A stretch of 64,000 bases of DNA, taken from Escarpia spicata. Its lineage: Eukaryota; Annelida; Polychaeta; Sabellida; Siboglinidae. The notes under the pieces were generated by a model. The model had not been told where the DNA came from. It ran no database searches and was given only the letters and a program-made list of their open reading frames with translations. Position 1 is the stretch's first letter. Each line of letters starts with the position of its first letter. Below, one piece after another: positions 39,690-52,538 of the stretch. Position numbers and translations under genes: made by a program. The stretch lies in contig OZ023205.1 of NCBI GenBank assembly GCA_963995525.1, positions 43,409,618-43,473,617 of the forward strand, in the 5' to 3' direction.

Positions 39690-40099
39690 GGCAGCGAGCG
39701 TCGTCACGGGAACGGGTCACGTGATTCGGCGACGGATAAGGCCTGTTGTGCAACACTTGTTCGTGCACGCCTGAGTTGGCGGCACTTAAGGATCGTTGAC
39801 GCCGGAATGGCGGGCAAGTTGCTACACGTCCAACCCATACATTAGCTCGCTGTAATTGCCTTCGCACGACTACAAAGGCCACGCAACGACAAGTCTAAGC
39901 ACAGCCTCGGAATTTCTGAAAGTCTCTTTAAGCCATGAATTATTCGCCGTAGGTCTGAAGCACCTTTCCACTGCTAAAAGCCTACTAGAATATAAATTTG
40001 GGCAACAATTGTTTTACTACAGTGGGTGTTTGACTGAGGGCAATTAACAGGTCACAAGCAATTGATGGTTCTGCGAAATGTATTATAATAATATAATTT

Positions 40100-40176
40100 C
40101 TGCGTGCGTGTATGTGCGTGCGTGCGTGTCTGTGCGTGTGTATGTGGGTGGTACGTGCGTATGTGCGTGCGTATGC
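40100..40176. repeat. TGCG/TGTG simple repeat
   Basis: Imperfect (GTGC)n/(GTGT)n run that passes directly into the minisatellite on its right. Confidence 0.85.
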
Positions 40177-42235
40177 CTCGAGTCATGGTGTGTGTCTCAA
40201 GTCATTGTGTGTGTCTCAAGTCATAGGGTGTGTGTATCAAGTTATAATTAAGGTGTATGTATCAAGTCACGGTGTGTGTCTCAAGTCATCTCCGGATGGC
40301 CAAGTCATATCATAGGGTATATGTATGAAGTCATGGTGGGTGTCTCAAGTCACGGAGTGTGTCTCAAGTCACATAGTGTATGTATGAATGGGGTGTGTCT
40401 CAAATCATAGTGTATGTATGAAGTCATGGTGTGTGTCTCAAGTCATGGAGTGTGTCTCAAGTCATGGGGTGTGTCTCAAATCATATAGTGAATGTATGAA
40501 GTCATGGTGTGTGTCTCAAGTCATGGTGTGTGTCTCAAATCATATAGTGTATGTATGAAGTCATGGTGTGTGTCTCAAGTCATGGTGTGTGTCTCAAATC
40601 ATATAGTGTATGCATGAAGTCATGGTGTGTGTCTCAAGTCATTGTGCCTGTGTCAAGTCATAGGGTATGCGTATGAAGTCATGGTGTGTGTCTCAAGTCA
40701 TGGTGTGTGTCTCAAGTCATATAGTGTATGTATGAATGGGGTGTGTCTCAAATCATAGTGTATGTATGAAGTCATGGTGTGTGTCTCAAGTCATGGGGTG
40801 TGTCTCAAGTCACGAGGTGTGTCTCAAATCATATAGTGTATGTCTCAAGTCATGAGGTGTGTCTCAAGTCATATAGTGTATGTCTCAAGTTATGAAGTGT
40901 GCCTCAAATCATATAGTGTATGTCTCAAATCATATAGTGTATGTCTCAAGTCATGGGGGGTGTCTCAAGTCATGAGGTGTGTCTCAAGTCATGAGGTATG
41001 TCTCAAGTCATGAGGTGTGTCTCAAATCATATAGTGTATGTCTCAAGTTATGAGGTATGTCTCAAGTCATGGGGGGTGTCTCAAATCATATAGTGTATGT
41101 CTCAAGTCAAGAGGTGTGTCTCAAGTCATTAGGTGTGTCTCAAGTTATGAGGTGTGTCTCAAATCATATAGTGTATGTCTCAAGTCATGAGGTGTCTCTC
41201 AAGTCATTAGGTGTGTCTCAAGTTATGAGGTGTGTCTCAAATCATATAGTGTATGTCTCAAGTCAAGAGGTGTGTCTCAAGTCATTAGGTGTGTCTCAAG
41301 TCATGAGGTGTGTTTCAAATCATATAGTGTATGTCTCAAGTCATGAGGTGTGTCTCAAATCATATAGTGTATGTATCAAGTCATGAGGTGTGTCTCAAGT
41401 CATTGGGTGTGTCTCAAGTCATGAGGTGTGTCTCAAATCATATAGTGTATGTCTCAAGTCATGAGGTGTGTCTCAAGTCATGAGGTGTGTCTCAAGTCAT
41501 GAGGTGTGTCTCAAATCATATAGTGTATCTCAAGTCATGGGGTGTGTCTCAAATCATATAGTGTATGTCTCAAGTCATGGGATGTGTCTCAGGTCATGAG
41601 GTGTGTTTCAAGTCATGAGGTGTGTCTCAAGTCATGGGGTGTGTCTCAAGTCATGAGGTGTGTCTCAAGTCATGAGGTGTGTCTCAAGTCATGAGGTGTG
41701 TCTCAAGTCATGAGGTGTGTCTCAAGTCATGGTGTGTGTCTCAAACCATATAGTGTATGTATCAAGTCATGAGGTGTGTCTCAGATCATATAGTGTATGT
41801 CTCAAGTCATGAGGTGTGTCTCAAGTCATGGTGTGTGTCTCAAACCATATAGTGTATGTCTCAAGTCATGAGGTGTGTCTCAGATCATATAGTGTATGTC
41901 TCAAGTCATGAGGTGTGTCTCAAGTCATGGTGTGTGTCTCAAACCATATAGTGTATGTATCAAGTCATGAGGTGTGTCTCAGATCATATAGTGTATGTCT
42001 CAAGTCATGAGGTGTGTCTCAAGTCATGGTGTGTGTCTCAAACCATATAGTGTATGTATCAAGTCATGGTGTGTGTTTCAAGTCATGGTGTGTGTCTCAA
42101 GTCATGGGGTGTGTCTCAAGTCATGGTGTGTGTCTCAAGTCATGGGGTGTGTCTCAAGTCATGGTGTGTGTCTCAAGTCATAGTGCTTGTGTCAAGTCAT
42201 ATGGTATGTGTATAAAGTCATGGTGTGTGTCTAAA
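40177..42235. repeat. 19-21 bp minisatellite, about 105 units
   Basis: The basic unit is TCAAGTCATGAGGTGTGTC (19 bp), mixed with a longer variant built on TCAAATCATATAGTGTATG. From about 40,820 to 42,040 the two variants recur in regular orders, a higher-order pattern. GG, GT and GA versions of the middle dinucleotide form local blocks. Short open frames within it are a by-product of the repeat. Confidence 0.96.
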
Positions 42236-42255
42236 ATGTTTGCCAACTTAGTAAG

Positions 42256-42481
42256 GGATCATCTCAGAATGTCGGTGTCAAAATTACTTTTGTTTGGAGC
42301 AGGGATTAGAGACAGTTTCATATGGCTCAGACATCGATATTTTACACTTCGGACCGATACTGGTAATGTATTGACATCATCATATCAATATTTGCAAACT
42401 TTCTGAGTGGGCGGGGTGGGGGCTGAGGCAAGATGAAAATCATTTAGTGTGATATCGGACGTTGACGTTCTGAGATGATCC
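42256..42481. mobile_element. Foldback MITE family F, copy 1 (226 bp)
   Basis: GGATCATCTCAGAATGTC at the left and its inverted form, GGATCATCTCAGAACGTC, at the right bound a non-coding core with a G-run (GGGCGGGGTGGGGG). The right half matches 59,270-59,355. Confidence 0.75.
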
Positions 42482-44176
42482 ATGATGTAAATATAATATG
42501 TGAACACGGTTGCTAGGACGAAGCATGACGGATGTCACGCCCACTGTTCGGATACTGAGATTCCGGAACCGCCAATTGTCCAAAACAAATATTACACATA
42601 AAGGCGTTACCACAATGTAGACCTATAGTGCATTGTCCGAGACGAGTCGGAAACGGCGCATAGGGACACACACAAAAGCCGTTTGCTTCATATCAACGTT
42701 CAACAGAGGTTGTACATACATCAAGGCCTATTATACAAGACCACCAGACAGACATTACTGTGGCACTGTACAATTACATTAACCACGCAGTGCAAAACTA
42801 CAATACACCTATTCAATTGTAGTAGTAATAGATCCGATTAACACATAATTGTGTCCACGTTTAACTGATTCAGCCTAAAATTAATGATGATTCCATTGGA
42901 AATGCAATGAGTCACCCCATACCAATGATCTTATTTAGTGTTGAAGATTTTTCGCGGTTCGAGGAGGTAGTGTTGGAGATTTTGGCAGTCCGCAACTGCA
43001 CCACCGATGACGCGCACTAATACATCAATACAATTCACAAAATATTGGGGGCTAAGCTCCCCACTAAAATGTGCTCAGCCCCCTACGTTTCCCCTGTTCT
43101 GACGCCATGGTACACCGTGAAGGTATATATCTTATAAAAGGAACCAGCGGCTCTAACAAACATAGGTAAAATGGACGAACGAAATGATCTAAAGCCCGGC
43201 ATATACGTCACGACTCGACTGGGTTTTAGTGTCTAGGACGCGTTTGCGATTATTTGTCGTGGCGTGTATGCCCCCCTTGCAACGTGACACTTATATCGAG
43301 GGCAGTCTTAGCCAGTCTTTATTGCGTTGTAAAATATCAAACATGCTTGATATTAAAGACACATAGTCGCAAACAAATAATGGCGTCGTGACGTGTATGC
43401 CGGAAACAAACAAATCGTCGCAAACAATTAGTCGCCCGCGAGACGGGTCGTGACGTGTATGATACCTCCCCGGTCTGCGACTCGTCGGCGACGTAATTTT
43501 TTGCCTTCTAAAATGTTTTGAGGCACTTAGCCAATCAGGAGCTATATGTGAAGACATAATAATTATAATATATGTGATAAATGTTTACGTAGGCTCTATT
43601 TAATTAGGCCTGTTAGCTTAAACACTAAGTTAAATTAAATTTTAAGTTTCTTTGAAACTTCGTATGTACTTAATATTCATAAGTGACGATTCATGTGGAA
43701 CCATAAGATAACTGCTTGTTCCTCTATGATGACTAGTGTTTGTAATACGTCGGAATATTGCACAATAACTAATTCTGACGCTCGTTTCGACCCAAAAGCT
43801 ATACTTGTAAACATGATCTCAATGCATGGAAAGAGTCGGCCTGATGCGAGTTTGAGTCATAAGTGACGTCACATCTCGGCATGCCGAAAAGCGCACCAAC
43901 GTTTTGGTGTTAAGCATCTAAAAGAGTTAATACAAACTAACAATTTCCAACTACAATCAAATTTTTAACGTCAGCGGTTTACCAGGAAAACATTTTTGAA
44001 CACACAACTACCGAATTTCTATGGACTACGCCATTGTTAGAAGAAAGTGACGTCACACTGTCGTAACTCGCTTCGTAAATTTTCTGCGTACTATTTGTTC
44101 CCAACTCCGTTAAGTGGCGCTATGGTACGTTTACCAATTGAACTATGTGCGCATGCGCTGTGACTGTGTAAATAAG
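42482..44176. other. Gene-free stretch with MITE remnants
   Basis: It contains a fragment at 43,035-43,110 resembling 34,807-34,870 in reverse and the MITE at 43198-43466. Otherwise nothing is recognised. Confidence 0.5.
43198..43466. mobile_element. Short inverted-repeat element (269 bp)
   Basis: The left end GGCATATACGTCACGACTCG and the right end, read inverted, GGTATCATACACGTCACGAC, form an imperfect terminal inverted repeat. Within it GTCGCAAACAA and CGTGACGTGTATG words recur in direct and inverted order. No target duplication is certain and there is no coding capacity. Confidence 0.6.
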
Positions 44177-46500
44177 ATGGCTTTACAATTCTTCGGAACG
44201 AAAACCAAATCGATTTCGAAGCAACTGGTTACCGGTTTGAACCACAAAAACAAGGGCCTGTGTTGGAAGATAGGGCAGAGGCGCGTGCCGGTGGGCACGA
44301 ACAGGAAGGCCCAAGGCGCATACCATGCCGAGATGAAATTGACTGGTGTCGGTGAGGAAAATGCCGCAGCGATCTCCGTGGCTTGTTCAGGAACAAGAAC
44401 TGAATATGTCTGCTGCCAGGAGGCGGTTGCTACTCGACAGCAACGCTGTTGGTGAAGGTAATTATTAATCTGTTTAGTTTAGTTTATAACCGTTGAGCCT
44501 AAGTTCCGGGCTGTATAAGAACAGCGAGAGACGATCGCTCGGGTCGGGACACGTCACTTGTCTTACATTTGGGATTGGTTGACGAAGTTAGTTAGATCTC
44601 AGACTCAATCAATGCCACTGGACTCAGTTTTTGAACTTTATGTTTAACATGTCCATTTTAGAATACCACCCATGACTATACCCTCACTTTTTAAAAGAAA
44701 TGTAGTTGAATGGTTCCGTGATGCATGTGAGCCAAAATTGTACAGGGCAGAGCTATGATTGAAAATAAGCAGGAATTAACTCCCTTTTGTTCTATCTCCG
44801 TCGACACTCTTCACATTCGCAGTAATGGCTATGCATGTATGTGCATGTATGAACAATATGTGGTAGTACTACTTTTTAAACACATGGTAGCAGGTAGATA
44901 TATTATTTTAACTTTATGCGTACTGCAATTTTTCTGCCCAAAGTTTACATTGGCTCTTATGAATAAAATGTACCTTGACAATTTTTCAGCCAGAGCCCCC
45001 ATTAGTTTTGGTGACCAAAAAAATGACCACCGTTTTGTGTAAATATTGACACATTTCAAAACGGCCTTCCTTAATCTGCATGATATGTCTATGGACCCAG
45101 GTATAATACTGGGATGAATACTTTGTTAAATCTGTTCAGAATAATAATCCATGTTTGCTTAACATTTGTGTAAAACTATTATTAAAATGCCTAATTCTTT
45201 GTTACAGGTGGACTGCTGTGCATTACAAACAGCAGAGGATTTATAATTCTTTGTTTGGAGCAGGTGATGCTGCAGAATGGGAATTAAACCATCCAACAAA
45301 CAAGTACGTATATATGTGCATGCATTGTTACAAGACCAGTGAAATGTGTTGTTAAATATTTATTGAAATGTATTAATAATGAACACAATACAACATCATA
45401 GCACTACCAATACAAATATATATATAGATAATTTTATCAGCAATCTCATGCCTGATGCCCAAATTATTAACAATCTTCCATGGAAATTACTTAGTGGACT
45501 TACCATACGTCATCTACCATCCACGTGCTAAGCAAATTCACATCATTGAACTAACTACCATTTGAACCTAACATCAAGAAAGATCATATATTTAAAACTA
45601 ACAAGTATGTCGCACTAATCCATGATGTAAACAATAACGGAATAAAATCAGAATTAACATGCATTGAAATAGGTTGCAGAGGCTATGTATCTGAACCCAA
45701 CAAATCTAAGACTGACAACCTCCTTAAAATCTCTTGGAATATAACCACCAACAAAACAACTAATTCAATTGTATGCTTGTCTAAACTAGCCCTGCTAACA
45801 CCATTCACCCTTTCTAAATGTAAAGACGAACCACACTGGTTTGACCCAAGACTAATTTAAATATGATGACCATCACCCTAATATGACAATAATTACAAAA
45901 TAACATTTCCCTCAATAGCAAGTAATTCTATACATAAATGTGTTCATTTTCAATACGACTTACTTTAACCATTAGTCATTATTTACCTGCTACAATATAC
46001 ATAGCTATTTACTACAATATACATAGCTATTTACTGTATTCACACATGTACTTGGGTTATCGTTTCACACTTTATTGTATTCTACTGTATGAATAAATTG
46101 ATACTCTCTCATTACAGAACAAATTATAATGGTTAAGTTATCATAACATATAGATGCAATGTTCATTGCACCGTCATAATTTGTTATGTAGTACAAAATG
46201 ACCAATATTTGCCTTATTCCAGATGTTTAATGGTAAACAATTTATATAAAGGAATGGTGTCGTTATAGAACCGATTTTTATATGTCATTTATTTACAATG
46301 TCACATGTTTATTTGAGCCTAATTTATTTCAGGTCTCTCAGGTGGGCTGCATACAGACAGTTTACCTGGTGGATCCATGGCAAGCTGGGACGAAGATACA
46401 GAGAGTTCTACCAGCATGCGCCAGCCATGGAATAAGATAAAGGTTCCCTGCCCCCGACGGGGGACAACACAAGGGATACCACCCTGGACTTGAAAACTAA
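44177..46500 (+). pseudogene. P2X7-ballast-domain-like gene, locus A, decayed
   Basis: Three exons: 44177-44457, 45208-45303 and 46333-46500, with good splice sites. Together they carry the conserved order of the cysteine-rich domain at the C-terminus of vertebrate P2X7 and in stand-alone invertebrate proteins. In order: DWCR, GKC (44341-44364), then EYVCCQEA (44402-44425), then LLCITNSRGFIILCLEQVML (exon 2), then LRWAAYRQFTWWIHGKLGRR, then VLPACASHGIR and RFPAPDGG (exon 3). The pieces sit in different frames. A TGA replaces the second Cys of WCxC, and a TAA interrupts IR-RFP. Hence at least three frameshifts and two stops: a pseudogene, unless long-read indels are involved. It faces transposase remnants on the minus strand, stop codons 46 bp apart. 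Confidence 0.72.
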
Positions 46501-46546
46501 ACTAGACAATGTACATGTGACCTGTGTAGGTGGGTGGTGGCAGTAT

Positions 46547-46700
46547 TTACTGTTTCTTTACAAATTGACTGACTCTTGCTGCCAGCAGATCCTCCTTCTC
46601 TGGTTTTGGGACATCTGCCCCAGTGACTGTGATCGGATGCAGTGTGATATTTCTTTATAAACACATCTGTCACTCGATCCGTGAGCATTTGTAGGTGGGT
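46547..46700 (-). pseudogene. C-terminal exon of the locus A transposase-like gene
   Basis: On the minus strand MLTDRVTDVFIKKYH (from 46688) shifts by one base into PITVTGADVPKPEKEDLLAA and RVSQF, then a TAA at 46549-46547. The pattern (a helix, then a P-rich part, then ELV/LLA...SRF) is the usual end of the transposase-like family at locus B, whose own end reads PPPTAELVRRHRSR. One frameshift is present. Confidence 0.6.
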
Positions 46701-47393
46701 ACGTTTATACAGTCACTGTATTTTGATATCATGTTTTGATTTTATATTTCTTTAATACAATTTGTGATAATGGCACAAGTGCTCTTATTTATTTCATTAC
46801 AGACAATTGCATTCTGGAATGTAATTATTACACGGAGATGTAATTTATTACACTCAAGTAACTGTACTCATAAATGTACACAGCAACTGATTACAAGGAT
46901 TATGTAGGGTGATACAGAATGAGCACTATCCATCTGTGTTTTCGCCCCCTCACATCTGAGTGACTAAACTACTGAAAAATTGGTCATCAGGAACTTTGAC
47001 TATGTAACATTTTTGGTCCCATACATAAGTCGGTGGTCCACATATTAACACATAACACGTAAACAGCATTTACATTATCAGTTTTGGAAGTCTGAATAAA
47101 CACATTTACTGATGAGGTAGTAGTCATGCTGGCTGGTACTTTTGAGTAGCCATCCTGAAAAAAACGAGTTGGATGCCTATGAAATGCAGTAATTTCGAAA
47201 ACTTATTATAATGTTAGTTATGCATAGGAGCTGATTTAGTGTATTTGGGATTCAAGTTGGTGACAGGAATTCACCTTACACTACTTGGGTCGTGGTCCCT
47301 ACTCATCATCTACTGATTGCAAATTGAAAGGTTACTTGTTGCTTTGGACATGCCTCAGGTATAAAATGAATACATATCAAGTTTGGTACTTAC

Positions 47394-47528
47394 TTCAACA
47401 ACTGTGCGTCACCGTTGCATGTTGCACAACACCACCACAGATGGTTTGATACATTCTGTATCCAATGAAGGAGGTCCTCGCATCCCTTGCCTGGGCCCTT
47501 CGCAGTAAACTTGCGGTTGATGCCTTTC
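47394..47528 (-). pseudogene. Internal exon of the locus A transposase-like gene
   Basis: Bounded by a CCAG acceptor and a perfect GTAAGT donor, the minus strand reads KGINRKFTAKGPGKGCEDLL, then HWIQNVSNHLWWCC and TCNGDAQLLK. It aligns with exons 8-9 of the locus B gene (AKNLGKRLSE...WCKDIVTHFWHCAEVAEGS) and with the wider family pattern D-WH-K-L...W...I.NH.W.C. The exon is open, so it decayed later than its neighbours or is under some constraint. Confidence 0.75.
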
Positions 47529-48675
47529 CTGGCATGAAAAACATTTTAGTATTTTTTTCTTAAAAAAACACTTTCATCTGGGTTGTATCCCCTTAACTAA
47601 AATTGAGTAACATTATGTAATTTTACTAAATACAAATTTTTAACGTTTTACAATAGAGTATGTAGTGATATTCTTCGTCACATAAACAGTAGTCACACAT
47701 AATTGTATACGAAGTCCAATTATATAATTAACATCATGACATAAATGATAGGCCAAACATTTCGATATATGACAATGTCTAATGCAATATTATTGGATGC
47801 AGAACGTATTTTTTTTCATTTAACAAAATACAGTAAGTTTTGCAATGTTATTATAAACGACAATCATTCCAGCCCATGTTAATCCGTTACTGTAATTAGG
47901 GAGGTCGGTGAAAATGAAATAATTCATCAGATTGGCAAATGTGATACACCATTGGAAAGGTCTATTTAAGAGATAGACAGCCATATCAGTTTTAAATCTC
48001 TGTGATTGGCAAAGTTATAGGCAATTATGTAAAGGCCATTGAATACATTTGTGTAACAGTTTTTTTGATCTGAAGGAAATGTGAAAAAATTATATTGTAC
48101 AATATAAAAAACTTAGCTAAAACATGATATTTGATGTATTTCCTTTAAATTTCATTTACGAAAGGAATTATACATAAAATTAAGTTAATTAACTAAGCTA
48201 CTAACCTTTTGGAAAAGCTTACAAAAGTATCTCCAGGTCCCCCACTTTCAAATCGTCATCCATAATATATATATACGTCTACACAATATATCTGGCTCGT
48301 TGTCATACACCACACTGAACCAGCTTGGGAAGCCTGCTACCCACAAGTTGGAGGATATGCTTTAATGGTTTCCATTATGTGGATAACAAAAAATCTGACA
48401 TGTTTTAGAAGGTGTAGGTGTACCAGCAAAATCATGTGGACGTTAGTGAGTACGTGCATGCATGTCATGTATGCAAAGTTAGTAAAGTGTGTGTGAGAGT
48501 ATAAACATAGCGAAATATTTCATGCATTGATGTAAACATTCTGATTTGGCCTTGCACCATATACTTATGTAAACATAATTTATATGTAGATTTGTGTGTG
48601 TGTGTCCGCATGTGTGCGTAAAATTTGTAAAGTGAGAAGGATAGCCAACTACTGCAAGCAACAATAAGCATTCCA

Positions 48676-49150
48676 CTACACGGCATGCATGTACAACATT
48701 ATATATATGTATATATATATACATACATAATATATATATATAATATGTATTGCTATACAACTTTGAATTATCTGATGTAATGTTGTATCTGCAAAGATCC
48801 GTTTGCAGAGAACAGCAATGGCTGGAAGTAGGATATGAAGAATCACTTCCGCATTTGCATCTACACCAGAAAGCATTGTCAGCATTTCAAACACATTGTC
48901 CTTCTTGATCCGAGTAGAGTCTCCAAAGATAGGCGTACTCGTCCCACTCATGAACTCATTGATGTTTCTGCATGACTCCTGGCAGAATGACACGAGTTGC
49001 TGGTAGTGAATATTCATGTCCAAGATGTGATCACTCTTGTCTTCGATCATGCATCAGAGGGGCAGGTGATCAGCTTGCTGATGAGTCCAAGTGTTTTACA
49101 TCCAGCGAGAAACTGTGGTGTTTCTAAGACGTTAGAACAGATTTCAACAA
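48676..49150 (-). pseudogene. Unidentified coding remnant
   Basis: Two adjoining readings on the minus strand look coding: CIRQVVEICSNVLETPQFLA then GLISKLITCPSDA, and after one frame change IEDKSDHILDMNIHYQQLVS and onward to AIAVLCKRIFADTTLH. The composition suggests amphipathic helices, as in ARM/HEAT-type proteins. I cannot name a family. It lies between transposase exons of locus A but does not match locus B, so it may be an unrelated captured or host fragment. Confidence 0.35.
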
Positions 49151-50070
49151 CCTGTCTGATGCACCTTTTTTATAGAAAGCACCGCATTTCATTGCTTAAG
49201 AAGAATGTCTTTGCAGCATTCGAAAATAAAATGTTGAAAAAGCATGCATATCAATCACTGCTGAAGCAAAATGTTGCACTGTACCAACACCAGGAAATGT
49301 TAAATCATGTTATATATTCATCTACAAATTAAATACTTCTAGGAAGATACAGTAAAAAATAAAAAAAACACCACCAAGCCAATGTTTATACATGCAGTTA
49401 GTTACAGCAAGATCAATGCAGTGTAATTATAAGTACATTAGATGTCTAATTTATGGAGGGGGTTGTCATTTATTTGTTGTCATTTGTTATTTACTGTGCA
49501 TGATTATAACATGAAAACAAACTTAAAATATTCATATAACGTCCACCATTTAATACCTGATAGCATGTGTGTGCACATGTAAACACGAATAACAAATGCA
49601 TGGCTAAAACACAACTTCAGAATACAAGACTGCAACAATGTGTACGCCGGGTATGTGAGCGATAATAGAAGAAATTCGTTGCCGGACATGGGGTACCGCT
49701 ACGTTCGAGCTTGGGGCAAAAATGGGCAAAGGTGTATCTCCGCCAAATTTGTATTAATATTACGTTTATACATTACTAAATGGCACAGGTGTAGTTTGCC
49801 AGAGTTTCCACAAGCTGTTCATACCTTAAATCCTCTCTAAATATGACCAATGTTCAACATATCATATTTTTCTTAATTTTATTTCAATTCATACAAGAAA
49901 CACGTCAAAAGAAAGAGCATCATTTTGCGATTTCAACCATACCGACTAACATAGCATAGCGGGTAATAATGCAAGTACGTGATTTTATGAAAAACACCTC
50001 CCTTCCGCGAGATTAAATATGGCTGCATCCGCGACGAAATTTCGGTGGGTGTCGTTGTTTAATTTTCACC

Positions 50071-50935
50071 AAACTGTTCAGTCAAGTATCATCCTGTGAA
50101 GATGCTGAGAAACTTCAGAAGGACCTAAACAACTTGCACGGGTGGAGTGCAGAATGGACAATGTTGTTTAATGCAGAAAAATGCAAGTATGTACATTACG
50201 GTCATAACAACAGGCAGTACGACTACTTCATGGGTGATAACCCCATAGAAACATCACATGTAGAAAAAGATTTGGGAGTGATAATAACAGACACACTTAA
50301 TGTAACGGAGCAATGTGTTAAGGCATCAAATAAGGCTAATGCGATGCTAGGCATGATCAACAGAGCTATCAAATATAAGACCAAAGAAGTAGTTGTAAAA
50401 CTATACAAATCCTTAGTAAGACCTCACCTAGACTACTGCAAACACAAAAAGATATAGACTTATTAGAAAAGGTGCAACGTAGGGCAACCAGGATGATTTC
50501 AGATTTAAGTCACTTAGATTACCAAAGACGTTTAAGAGTGCTAAATATCACAACTCTGGAGACTAGACGACTGCGTGCTGATTTACTGGAAGTTTATAAA
50601 ATATTCAACGGGTTAGAGAGTATTCTTCCTGCAGATTTCTTTGTTATGGAAAATAAACAGACCAAAACAAGAGGGCACCCCTTCAAAATAACCAAAGTGC
50701 ACTCAAGATTATATATATGCATGTACTCCTTTACTCAAAGGATAGTTAACGACTGGAATAGACTTCCGGAAGCAGCAGTGATGTCCAAAAACATCAACCA
50801 GTTCAAGAATCACATTGACAAATATTTACGCAATAGGGCGGAGGATTACACGAGTCAACGTTTGACTCCCTTCCTCGCTAACTCCTTGACTACTAAGTAG
50901 AAGAGGAGGATTCAAGGTAAATTCAAGGTAAATCA
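50071..50935 (+). mobile_element. 5'-truncated CR1-like LINE
   Basis: The reading starts at KLFSQVSSCEDAEKLQKDL and continues with WSAEWTMLFNAEKCKYVHYG, VEKDLGVIITDTL and SLVRPHLDYCK (to 50457). After a small deletion that removes the usual QVW...P stretch it resumes as KVQRRATRMISDL and runs to the stop at about 50,900. The 3' end has a duplicated ATTCAAGGTAA, in keeping with the short direct repeats that end CR1 elements. It lies inside locus A on the strand opposite to its transposase. Confidence 0.93.
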
Positions 50936-51313
50936 CGAGTATCTGTATGAAGCATTACGAATTCACAAAAGCAGGTATTTCTATCACAAAGAAGACATAT
51001 TTATGTTTCTTTTGATATAAAATATATGATCAGTCTTTATAAATCAAGGGACTTACACTTTTTTAAACATAGGCGATTTAACATTGCATCCCAATGCAAA
51101 CGCGTTTGCGTGATTTCTTCCGACCTCCCTACTGTAATATCGCTCACGCGACTTGATTGCCGTTAACTTTTGCTATTCGGCTATCTTCTAAAGTCGTAAA
51201 CTCTTTATGGTGCAATATAGTACATTATGGTACTGTTCTAGCTTGCCTCCAGCATATCTTGCATCTCAAATGTAAACAGATTATAATTGGATACCAAGTA
51301 ACTAGGTACTAAC

Positions 51314-51645
51314 CTTCTTGCGATCGATTTCTCGGCGGCGGCGCGTTTGATCGAAAATATGCGTCGCTTCGACGGCTGAGGTCCGTGACTAAATATCGTA
51401 GGCACTGCACCTGGCTTCAAACATCGACGTCGGCGACGTTTTGTCGGATCTTGTGTCATTAACTGATGATATAGATTTCCTTCGAAGCACGTTTCTTAAA
51501 AATGATCTGAACATAGTCACAGTGCGTTGTATTTCGAAGGCTTCCAACCAGCCCGTCCACAGTTGTGAATCCACTATTTCACTTCTGGCTCATTATCCTT
51601 CGCTGTACTATTGTTACAACCGTATGTAGAGCAGTATGGCACATT
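51314..51645 (-). pseudogene. THAP-domain exon, broken
   Basis: A THAP zinc finger binds DNA through C2CH residues and ends in AVPTIF. On the minus strand: VPYCSTYGCNNSTAKDNEPE, then WIHNCGRAGWKPSKYNAL, LCSDHF, ETCFEGNLYHQLM, and LKPGAVPTIF, followed by basic residues and a GTTAGT donor. All zinc ligands are recognisable, but TAG, TGA and TAA interrupt the frame. A stretch after NEPEV (normally SFHRFP) is missing, and the start ATG is out of frame by one base. THAP domains occur at the N-terminus of several transposase families, and this exon lies upstream of the locus A transposase exons on the same strand, so it is probably their first exon. Confidence 0.75.
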
Positions 51646-51856
51646 GCAAGTCACGTTTTCACTGGTAAGTTCAACTAATATAACGAACCGCATCCCATGA
51701 ACATGTGCCAACCACGCGAACTACGCAAGACAGCGTGTCGTACACGGCAAAAATAATGCTGCTCGTTGATTGGTTGCTTTCGACCAAATGAACGCATCAT
51801 CACTAAGATGGCAGTCTACATGTTATCGCAGATTTCGTTAGAATCTTTCACTTTAA

Positions 51857-52538
51857 GGTAGGTAGTATGGATTCCACCAAAAATCTTTAGTTTTCAACAC
51901 AGATCAACCATATTTGGTATGCAGATACATACCAACATAGTTAAGTTTTTTTCATGTTTCGCATAAATTATGCAAATTAGGTATCCAATATGGCCGCCAT
52001 AATAGGGAAAATTTTGTATTTTTTGCCGCGCTCTAACCAAAAATGTATTCAAGTTACAAGCTTGTAATTTAGCAGAGGGATTACTGTTATGCATATCTAC
52101 TGCATGAATATCACAGAAATCAGATATGTTGTGTTGTTTATGTGAAAACAATTTTTTTCTAAAAAACTTATTTTGTGTAACTTTTTCACATAATTAACGC
52201 CTATAATTCAAAAACCATTAATAATATATTATGATTTCTTTTAATTCATGCATTAGATATACCCATTAGGCACTGCAAAATTTTTTGCAGTTATACCCAG
52301 TATTTATTCTACTAGAGTGCAGCAACTTTAAGTACTCACAGCAAAAATGGTATTCCGAGAATACGATGATAAAGTAATTTTTATAACAAAATTCTGCCAA
52401 AAGCCATCCGAAGAAACCTCAATATTGCCACTTTTTCAGCTAATATACTAACTGCATATTGAGGTAAGGATATGAAAGTACATAAATAGCAAAGAAAGTC
52501 CTTTTCAAAAATCACTTTTTGAATCCATACTACCTACT
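51857..52538. mobile_element. MITE flanked by TTAA (682 bp)
   Basis: GGTAGGTAGTATGGATTC at the left is mirrored at the right as GAATCCATACTACCTACT, and both ends abut TTAA (51853-51856 and 52539-52542). TTAA target sites are used by piggyBac and Kolobok elements; the tips do not look like piggyBac. No coding capacity. It separates locus A from locus B. Confidence 0.85.

Noticed and set aside
41057..42406. Open frames of up to 130 codons in the minisatellite, and a CRISPR-like appearance of regular repeats
   Set aside because: The units are contiguous tandem copies without unique spacers, so this is not CRISPR. The frames follow from repeat structure.
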